Source: Apostichopus japonicus (taxonomy: Eukaryota; Echinodermata; Holothuroidea; Aspidochirotida; Stichopodidae). Taken from it: a stretch of 64,000 nt of DNA. The translations under genes and the position numbers were made by a program. The stretch covers positions 22,158,577-22,222,576 of the forward strand of contig NC_092582.1 in assembly GCF_037975245.1 (NCBI RefSeq). The letters are read 5' to 3'. This document shows, piece after piece, positions 52,089 through 64,000 of this stretch. The notes beneath the pieces are model-generated. The model was not told where the DNA came from, made no database searches, and saw only the letters and a list, made by a program, of their open reading frames with translations. The first letter of the stretch is position 1, and each line of letters begins with the position of its first letter.

Positions 52089-55000
52089 AAATCGAATATG
52101 TAATACACTTAAGAAGAATTTTGACCAGGTGAACCAGGACTAGATAGAGTAACAGTTCCCTGGATGAACTTTGCTTAATTTAAACAAATTCTGCTCGGAG
52201 ACAATTGATTATCGTTTCATATTCACGGTTTGGTCGTTACAATGCAGCAAAATGTTGGCCAGCGCAAACTCGCAATCCATTCGTGGATGCAGGTTCATGA
52301 GACAGGGTGTGACTTAAGTCTTAACATTTCCTCTTTTATAGTGGGGGAATAGCGGTACCCATGTAACTTCAATACATAATACGTAGGGTGGGAAACCCAC
52401 CGGTCTTCCTCCCTTGCACGCATGTATTGCAACTTTGAGGTTGTTTTGAGCGCAGATCACCGAGACCTGTCGCTAACTACGAAGGACCCATGCAATGTCA
52501 AATGTTCTTACACATCACTTTACGTCAGTTTGGATTATCTGTGGTGTTCCGATAAGCTACCTAATACTGACAACCTCAATGTGAACACTGACATCAGCAT
52601 CCTTGACTAGCATCATCGGGATAGATAACCCCTAACCCCACAACGCTAAGGGAATGCTACAAGAGATTTAACGGAAAGTGACGGTAAAGGTCTTGGTGTT
52701 TCTACGCCCACAGCGGCGCATCGCTTGGGGGCGTCTCGAAGTACCCTGAACATCGACAGGGTTTTCTTTTGCAACCGTGTGCCTTAGGCAAGGATATAGC
52801 TGCAGAGCCGGAAAAACGAGGAAGGTTAGCTAAATAGAGGGCTCTAAAGAAGGTGATAAAGGTTGTTGGCAAACAATGAAGATTGACTTTGACACGTGAA
52901 AGGGGGGAAGTTGATGGACCGTGCACCCTCGTGTAAATTGTTTAGTCAATGCAAAATTGAGATGACTTCAAAGATACAATACACCACTCTGTTAAACAAA
53001 AAAAAATATTACGTTTACAATGTACCTGAACGGCGGCATATTCTACTATTAAATGGCAGAGAGATGGTACAGGTATACATCGTATAAATTTTCTCAACAA
53101 AATTTGATCAAACTATTATCCAAGTTAGGCATCTAAGCAAGCAACAGATATATACTGAAAAAGAATATATATCTATATTTATATCTATATCTATATCTCT
53201 CTCTCTCAAGACAGCTGTATAACTGATGGGAACAATGCTAACATTTCATCTTCCGGCCATTTTGAATGATGAATTATGGGCCGATAACATACGCCCGCAT
53301 TCCTTCACACTCTCCTTGATGGCCAATTGATAAACTTTTATCCCTCGCAAACAGACTGAAAGGGTGAGCGAGGAACGCCGTTTGAGTCTTTATCAAGAGT
53401 CGATGATACTTGCTAATGATAAGAATTCAATAAACAATTGTGAAAAGGTTTTATTTAGGTCGCCATAAATTTTCGGTACGTTACTTCCTGGTAAAATTGT
53501 TTGTTAGTATGAGTCAAGGAGGGTAAATAGAGAGATAAAATAGTACTGACGGCGAGTCGGCACGCATGCGCACAATCGTCAACTGATGATAAAAGCCTGA
53601 AGAATGGTTTCAAGAATGTACGGATGCCAGTAGTGAACTCCTGGCCGAGAGACTTGTAGCATGTACAGGTCCATGAGTTTATATATGCTTTAATTACAGA
53701 AAGAAAAAAACAATATGCAAAAATATATAGAACCACTTTCACAAATTGTTTGTTCCAAATCATGATTAATTTTTTAGATTGTTGTTTTTATTGTTACACA
53801 AACGGCTTGCGTTGCCATTATTTAGCGTCGGCGAGTCAATGCATGTTCGGAATCAATGTTAAATGCCATCACGTGAAAACTCACCATGAAGACCGTAAAG
53901 TTGAAAGGTCACACAAGATGAACAGTTGGACAATAGTTTGACTCCAAACACTCAGGTCTGTGATCATATAATATAAATAGTATTGACCTTTATTACAATA
54001 CATGTAACAGGAAGAGTGTTTCATGGTCAATGAAACATTAATACACAAATCGACGTAAAAAAAAAAGACTGGCGCGTAATATTTTCAGGTATCCTCATAT
54101 AAGGAAGCAAGCAGGTAGGTTTTAGTGGTTCCCGCAAAGACAGAAAGTTAAATAAATAAGCCCAAACAGACCTTGTATATAGATGTCTCGGGTTGTTTAA
54201 AGGTTTTCAGTTTAAACAAACGTAAATCTGTGTGTCTGTGTTTATTCAGAGTGAATAGACGCTGGTTTGAGAAGTGGGGAAGCTTAGTGATACATGGTCC
54301 ATTAGCAGACGTGAGCCTCTTGACATGTACGTCCATACAGAATCAAGAGAGCAATGATATTAATTTATGTGCTTTCATTGTTTATTTATGACTTAACAAA
54401 ATGGATCTTTTGTTTTGATACATTTGACATCGCCGAATTCTTCATATATTAGCGACATCACGACATTCATGTGGAATGTAGGATCATGTCAGGTATTCTT
54501 GAAGAGGACAGTGAAGGTCTTTAGTCATTATAATGACATGTTAATCATATGGTGTCAAAGGTTAAACTTCTCTCTGCTGATTGGTCGAAGACTCTGCACG
54601 TGTTCGTATAGACGCATGCACATACACATATATACTCAATAAATACGTCTTCACAACACTTGACTAACTGTTGCACTGATTAGATATACACGATACGAAA
54701 GTTGAGTCATTTTTTATCAGATAAGGCAGACAGTTTAATCCTTTGAGTTACACTTATTTAATTCTATAACGAAAGTGTCAAGCAGTCACAATACTATCGA
54801 GGTTGACAGCTTTTTTTCAAAACTTTGTCAAATTTAGACTTTTAATTAGAACATTGTGTTTGTCATAACAAAATTTCGCTTAACTTTGGTTTTTCAGTTC
54901 CCTTAGCCCGCCCCCCCCCCCTTCCCCCCTTGTTTTTGTCACACCCTGATCGAATTTCAATAGGAGAACACGCTTAAAGATGTGAGTGAATATAAATTAA

Positions 55001-58000
55001 CGGCATATATAGTGGTTATGGGTTTACCTGGTTGACTAGATAAGCAAGAACAGTAACCCTAAAAGTCATTCGCGTCTTCAAATCAAGTAATTTTTTTTTC
55101 AACCTTGATAAATTTTAGCAAATTGAAAACAGTTTTATAAAGTTTTACCAAAACGATGTGGGTCCAATATTCATGCCCACGCATGCGCAGTTTGTCACTG
55201 GGATTATTCACAAACAACATATACTGAAACATCGTTTGATGAAGACGCTAACGTAGATTGGCAAGGCTGTACATAGTTCATACAGCGCCAAAGAACAAAG
55301 TCCATCGGTTAGATGAAGTGCGTGGCCTTGCCAAAGAAGATTCACAGTTACCTTCAAAAGTGATGTGTTTTTCTGTTAGTCAACTTGACTTTTCGAGGTA
55401 ACAAACCAGTTTGCCTATAGTAACGGACTGAATATCCGATTTCTAGGCGTGCTGAAGGGACCTTCACATGTGAAGGTTATCAGAGCTACAAAATCTCTTT
55501 TCGAGAGTGCGACAGGCAAAATGTTAGTTGACTCACTGACCATTGTTTTCTTCCTCAAAATATTTGTCATACATTATTTCATAAATAATTTTTCTACTCA
55601 TTCTACGATATTATTTAATACTTCTAAAGATAACATTGTGGTGGTCTATTTAATATAGTTAAAGTATCCAACTTTTACAAACGAATGTGCACGTTGGTCA
55701 AAATGACCGTTGTAACATTGGGAAATTAAAGAGCCAAAGTTCCATATAGTCATGTATATGATCATACCAATCTTAATGTACCGGCTTCACGCCCCATGCA
55801 TGGAACAGGACCGTACCCAAAGGTTTACTTTATTTATTCATATTTTTTTTAAGGGGTGGGGGATGGGTGTAGACTGATGTCCATCCTGAGGAGGGTTCCC
55901 ATTTGAGGACTGTTTTGTCTTGGTACGAGGGCTTTGTTTCAAACTGGTCCTATTACTTCCTTCCTTTGTAACTACACTTATTTATAGTACAGGCTTCATA
56001 ATTTAGAACCATTTGGAAGAAAGTCTGCCAAATTTGGTGGGGGGGGGGGGTGGGGGAGTACTGCTCCACATGTTACCTTAACAAGTTTCGCCAAGAGTGC
56101 ACCGAACACTTTTACGTTGAAACATACCGAATCTGACATATCTACTGAATCATATATCTAAAAGACATAGGCTATCCATTCAAACATAACTAAATAAAGC
56201 ATATAGTACGTAAACATATACTATACAGAGGGCTGACTTGACATGAAGTAAAAGTCCCCAAAATGAAGTCTAGACAACGATTAACCTAGAAACTAGTAGA
56301 ACTGGCGTTGACTTTTCACACCACCCGTGACGTCACCGTACTGATATATTATCGTTATTATTCACAATTAAAGTTTCCTCTATTAACATTCAATTTTCTT
56401 TCCGCTGTAATCAGACGTAGTGTGTTTGAGACTTGAAATTGTACAACGAAGTCTATACTTTTTGATTCCACGAAGATCAAACAAACAAAATATATATCAC
56501 ATGTGCGCCACCAACTCACCAAAGTGTCTTAAAAAGTAGCAAATGAAACAAAATACACACAAACACACACACCTGCCAAAACAATAAAAAATACAAAGAA
56601 GAACAAGAACGAGAGCGATAAAGATGAGTTGATGTCCAAATTTTGTAATGACAGTAACTTGCGGTAGGTATTGTAAAGGGTCACTTGTCAGGGAGTCATT
56701 GATGCGCATTTTGTTTCTGTTTTTCTGTATTGTTTTCAGAAAAGAAAAAAAAGAGAGAAAGAAATAGTTTCCAAGGACACAGAGACGCTTCGTATTGTCC
56801 CATTTAATCTCAACATTTGATATGTACACAAAAACAGTGATCTTCAAAATCAGCACGGGGATTATCGTCGCGTCATAGCGTCCACGGAGTATACACCCTT
56901 CAATTATGACTATATATGTCTATTAACTCGATTTGTAACAATTCTCTGTTGGTAAAATAGTTTAGGATTTACAGATTTCATTGTCGGGTATAATATACTG
57001 ACAAATTAGATTGCTTACAGACCCCCTTATTAAGGAACTTGTAAGGCTTTTGTGTAAGTGTACTCTTAAGCAAAGGTCGACTTTGTTCGGTTCAATCAAG
57101 CCACTTGTCTCATTAAATCATTTTGAGTTTGACTGATTTAGCACAAACAGTGAAAGTAAATCCAATCCCTTATTGTGGACGAACGAGAGATGTACGAAGG
57201 AACGAACAAGGTTAACTGACATAATTATGCAGAGCTCATTCAATAAAATGAAAGTTACACAAAGAACCTATATACGTAAAAGGAGGGAGGCACAGTGGCG
57301 AAATGTAATATCGAAAAACAGAAAACTGGGTAAAAATGCCCCCCCCCCCCCGCCACCTCTATCTCTCTGTGTTACTACACTGTTGTCAACAAAATATTTC
57401 ACTAAATATGTTATAAATATTTCACTTTGCTATTTATGTCAATTGTTTATGAAGATGCATACACTTGGTGTTCATATCTGCATAATTGTTTTGGTTCTTT
57501 TTCCTGATCAAATCAAGTGGTGTTCTCCAGGTGTTAATCACACGTTATATACACTGATAAAGCACACAATGGATTTTCATTTCGTGTCTTGCATGGTGTG
57601 GGGTTCGGGTAGGGTTGTGCGTAAAGCCAAAACGCCAAGAACAGCACAGTTTCATATTTCTATAAGGATTGCTTTGGAAGAAAACAAACAAACAAAAACA
57701 TTTTCGACAGTTTCCTCATGAACAGAAACAAGACAAACCAAGCGAGAAGAATATGGAACCCTTCCCAACTCAACTTATCTCGTTAATGCCAATTTGAAAC
57801 AATAAGTGTCAATTCTGCTCTCAAATGGAGAGAAATAGGCGACGAGAATTACTGCCTAATATTTGGCTTTGTTACTTAAAAGATGATGTAAGCAATAAAT
57901 ACTTCGGCGGAGTGATAAGGATCGTGGCGGTATATACGTGTACGTTGAGTGGCGTTCTAAAGTTAACTTTGTAGTATGATAATCATTATTATTATTATTA

Positions 58001-61000
58001 TTGTTTTTGGCTCCTGACCGAGAGGCGATGTAAAGAACAGAAAATGACGGCCATTTAAACCCGTCAGCGCGACGCCACCATCCCGACGGCAACGGCTTCA
58101 GGTGGAACGGCCATAAACTACCAGGTTCTGTGATATGGTTATTAATAAGCGATGTTGACAACATGAAGAGGTCTGTTTAGAATCACATCGCAGGGAAACG
58201 AGCGCCAACCCAGAATTTTACCGTCAGATTGGAAATAAAGGATTCCGCTCAAAAAAATTGAGTTGTCTTCTTAATAAACACGACCATTAACTTTGGCTAA
58301 GGTCTGTTTCAACTGTCTTTAAAACAAACGTTCGATACCTATTTGTTATTTATTTAGATGTACGCCGTGTCAAAGGTCAAACGCTCACAGTTGAAAGTTG
58401 GCAAGGTAAATTGAGGAAGGGGTTATCAAGGTGACTTTCAATCACGTATTGAGACACATTATTCACGCCCTGTCTTCCCCTTTCCCGCGGTTGTTAACAA
58501 CAGTGAGGAAATGATGGAACGTTGAAAATATATAAAGTATGATGATATCATTTCCACATTTATTATCTTTCACTGATAAGAAAGCTGAGCCCGGCTCGTT
58601 TAAATTTACCGCTTTCTCATGTTATTTTGTGTATATACTTTAACTTACACCATATTTTCCAAAAGACAAGGACAATCAAAACGGCTGCAATTTTGCTCTA
58701 AACAAGGTATTAGCCATAAACTTTTAGAGGCAAGATTTACGATTTGAAATGCATTACATGGTAACTGGTAGCTAAGTAGCCACCTGAGAATTGAACAGGA
58801 CCAAGTCAGTCACTCATTCATCATGCATGCTTTACAGTACAAAAAGCCTGCTCACCGTACACGAGTAAACGAGTGGTCACGTGACAGCCTGATATAATTT
58901 GAATGGGACGTTCGGCCAAACTTTTCATTCCTGGACTATAGGATCTCCTTACCGATTAGCTCCTGTACTTAAAGTTCACAACATTTCGGTTTCAACATTT
59001 ATTGTCAGAACGTTGCTACTCGTGTTACTCTCAAGATTTAATTTGCATACTTATGAATATGCAAAAATATGAAAACGTAAAATGACGAACTCATGCACCA
59101 ACCGGTACGATTGTATATATACATATATATAGCGCCACCAAAGGTGAAGCCATGAAGTATACCCGCGCGCGTTTCCGCACGTACTCTTTTGACAATTGTA
59201 TTTCTTTCAGCGTGTTCGTATACATTTAACGATGAAGCCAAATTGCGCCTCCCTCGATCGATTGACTTAGCTGGTAGTTTCGTGAAACTGCTTTAAAGTA
59301 TTAGTTAACATGGTGAAAACAACATTGTTTATTAGTGCAAACAAGACAATTACGTCAAAGTTTAGACGCTAATTACGAATAAATGCCACTAAACAATATA
59401 GTGTTTCTTGCAAAATGTAGCGATGCATGAAAGTAGGTCTGGTCAACCATTGCAGGGGAAGAAAAATATATGTTTATAACTATATATACTTCTAATACGG
59501 CCCAGATATTACAGGTTGGCTTCACTTTCATTCAGTGGTGCATTATCCCTTATTATATACATTATAGCCAAGGCACTATAGTATATCTCTGGTTAGACAG
59601 TTAATCTCCAGTAGCATCCCACCTACATATACGCATATATTCACCTACACATACACTAATCCACGCACTTCATCAAACGTGCACAGAGACAGGATAAAAG
59701 AGTATTTTTGTATCCACAAAACGCGTTTGCCCTATGTGAATCACCAACAACAGTCCATGAGGGGAGCGGTAGAGTGTGGGGGGGGGGGTGAGGGGAATGC
59801 ATATTGTAGTTACTCTCCGTGATTGATGGACATCAAATGGCTTAAAGTGAGCTTCTTTTTATTTTATTTTTACCTTAAACATAATCTTCAAGTAAAAGAA
59901 CTATTTCCAGCTCGTGCATGGTGACAAATTATGCGAGTTGAGGTTAGCAGTCAACCAGGTGTGTCTGTTTCAGATCAGAATTCGTCACGTTCTACCTGTG
60001 CTGCCAAAACCACTGGGTCATTTCATCGCCTCGTTGATCGTGACGTGGGTATAGTCTCACTGCCATTCCTTTGTTTTTGTTTGATTACACACCAGAAATA
60101 TTTCTAATGTCTTCTGTTTATTTCTTTTTATTTATTTATGTTAGATGGAAAACGCGAACATGACAGGTTATATACCTTAAAGCGAAATGGTATTCCCCCT
60201 CCATCCCTCCCCTCCCAATAAAATAACGGCCAATATTTGTTTTGGTTCGACTTTATATATAAACGTGTCCAGCATAGTGTATTTGTACTGTTACAGTGCT
60301 TAACAATTAAGGGATTCCAATCTGCGCCCCCAAATACCTTCCTAGGAAATGCAAGCACATATCGCGGTACATAACGTAAAGCCATTTTTTCGTAAAAACA
60401 CTCATTCGGGAAAATATATCGGAGTGAACTCCCAAGTTTGACATAAATGCCACACTGACAAGATTCGTTTGCTTGTAATTTAGTTGAAGAGCAATTGTGA
60501 TCAGATTAGTCCCACCCCCCTTTTTTTCTTTATGTATCTCAAATGGGGGTAATATTAGAGCATTTCTCTGTACAATAGTCCGTCTTATTGTTCGTTGTCC
60601 GTCTGCATTTTTTATCTTTAGTGTGATTTTCCCTGGTACATATGTTAATTTATTTTCTTTCTAATGCTTCGTCAAAATTCTTGGAATAATAATGTTTGCC
60701 AACTTGGTTCACTTTATGTCCATTTCTCAATTTATTTACTCGCTTTCCAGCCTAACCAGTTTCTTTCTAAATTTATTCATAAATACGAATGAACCTTTTT
60801 TTTATATCTCAGTTAACCAATCGTATACTGTCGCTGTGTCATTCTAGTTTTTGTTATTTTTTTTATTATTATTATTTTTTTTTCTTTAAAGTCGATACGA
60901 CCCCTTTAAATATTATTTCGATGAGATATGAAGGGTATGATAGAGTGGGAGAGTTATGCAGGTCGGGTGCCGCATATACGACCTTAATATGAAAATCCAA

Positions 61001-61598
61001 ACATTTTAGAGCCTTTATGAGTTCATTTCAAAAGTTTTCTTGCCTTTTTTACGACGTAGATTGATTTGAGATTTATGGGAGGGTGTATAGTAGACACTCT
61101 AGATCGGGAGGTTAGGAGAAAGCACGACTGGCATTCATAAAACCAACAACGAATTGTAAACGGATCGACTGAGTGCGTGTGTTTAATACTTAAATATTTC
61201 AGTGGACAAGAAGATGAACAAGAATAAGAACAGAATTGCTGCGGTCGGAAACACCTCTAGGGCCAGTTACAAGAAGGTGATGACGAAAGCAAACCAGAAT
61301 CATGAAATGTGTCCAAAATCGCAACGTTAACTCAGGATGTCCGAAATGTTATAAATAGACACGATAAAAGCCATGAAAGGGTGAAAACACACAACTATGT
61401 ACTTAAAACTACGACTGGAAAAGACTGTGGTGTCTGGCGTGGGGCGTCTGTTGGGGGGGGGGGGGTTGGAGGTGTTCTTTGTGGAAGGGAGAGATGGTCA
61501 TGCGGTGGGAGTGTGTGATTTTACCAAATAATGTGGGAGTGGGAGTAATGAGCATGCAAAGAGCGTTGTCGATAAGTAATTGTGAATTTTGTCCATTT
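52089..61598. other. Presumed Lhx2/9 intron or 5' flank, part 6
   Basis: No exon was recognised in 9.5 kb. Features are a (TATATC)n/(TC)n tract (53160-53208), G or C runs (54910, 56039, 57339, 59780 and 61453), an (ATT)n patch (57985-58005) next to a GC-richer stretch (58006-58140), and a CAGTGGCGAAATG hAT-like end at 57294 whose partner was not found. Confidence 0.4.
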
Positions 61599-61802
61599 CA
61601 CCCAGTTGGGACAATTTTTTCTATACTGTAGTGACATGTCCCGCTTCAGAGCACTGGTATTGTCAGTACGAGCAGTATGAATATCATGTTTCTATCAGAT
61701 CATGGCTAGGAACTGTTTGTACTGTCAATACCAGTGCTTTTAAGCAAGATATGGGATGACAGTTTAGAAAGGTATTAGCATTAGGAAATTGTCCCAACTG
61801 GC
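61599..61802. mobile_element. Fold-back MITE (204 bp) with 10-bp target duplication
   Basis: The left arm starts CACCCAGTTGGGACAATTTT and the right arm on the minus strand starts GCCAGTTGGGACAATTTCCT. The arms pair again in the centre (AGCACTGGTATTGTCAGTAC against GTACTGTCAATACCAGTGCT on the other side), so nearly the whole element forms a long hairpin with a roughly 50-base loop. TTGTCCATTT flanks both sides (61589-61598 and 61803-61812). A 9-10 bp duplication suggests a Mutator-like source. It is non-coding. Confidence 0.82.
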
Positions 61803-61812
61803 TTGTCCATTT

Positions 61813-64000
<2,188 letters not shown>

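Noticed and set aside
57173-57721. 182-codon plus-strand ORF
   Set aside because: It runs through a poly(C) tract and low-complexity sequence, shows no domain features, and its composition looks like chance translation.
58006-58140. Minus-strand exon (PFHLKPLPSGWWRRADGFKW)
   Set aside because: The segment is GC-richer and open, but no splice sites frame it and it runs into an (ATT)n poly-Asn tract. No family was recognised.

Overview
The window is animal nuclear DNA, AT-rich, with spliced genes, long introns and intergenic stretches, many (TA)n microsatellites, short poly(G/C) runs and degraded DNA transposons. Two real genes can be read, both on the minus strand. Their proteins resemble vertebrate C6orf136 and LHX2/LHX9, and no bacterial-style operon or rRNA is present. 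A marine deuterostome invertebrate is the best guess, with an echinoderm such as a sea cucumber or sea urchin plausible. That is an inference from overall texture and could not be tested by search.

Gene 1 (14174 down to 6539) is a complete six-exon gene of 457 codons plus stop. Every intron has GT..AG ends and every exon joins in phase. It encodes a DUF2358 (C6orf136 family) protein: a basic mitochondrial-type N-terminus, a long poorly conserved middle, and a C-terminal domain that aligns along its whole length with human C6orf136. Its stop codon lies inside a 23-bp minisatellite. Downstream (5495-5656) is another protein-like stretch that may be an alternative last exon or part of an unknown gene.

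Gene 2 (21638 down to 20592) is the 3' part of a LIM-homeobox gene of the Lhx2/9 (apterous) group. Two exons split the homeodomain at VLQ|VWFQN, the position I recall for vertebrate LHX2/LHX9. The LIM-domain exons were not found by eye in the 42 kb upstream, so they either lie beyond the window or sit in short exons I missed. Most of 21.6-64 kb is therefore probably intron or upstream regulatory DNA of this gene.

The rest is repeats. There are hAT-type miniature transposons with recognisable 8-bp target duplications (2560-2762, 14526-15389, 29239-29615), a nest of related GC-rich elements at 28.5-30.7 kb, and a fold-back element with a 10-bp target duplication (61599-61802). A tRNA-derived SINE is sandwiched between two (TA)n tracts (37461-37682). 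An array at 51441-52088 has a 41-bp monomer and an 82-bp higher-order unit. Other arrays have 22-, 23- and about 35-bp units. Hairpin-bearing repeats lie in intron 1 of gene 1, and two pairs of diverged dispersed duplications were seen. No clearly new enzymatic or defence system is visible. The most interesting items are the structured repeats and the unusual C-terminus of the Lhx2/9 protein.
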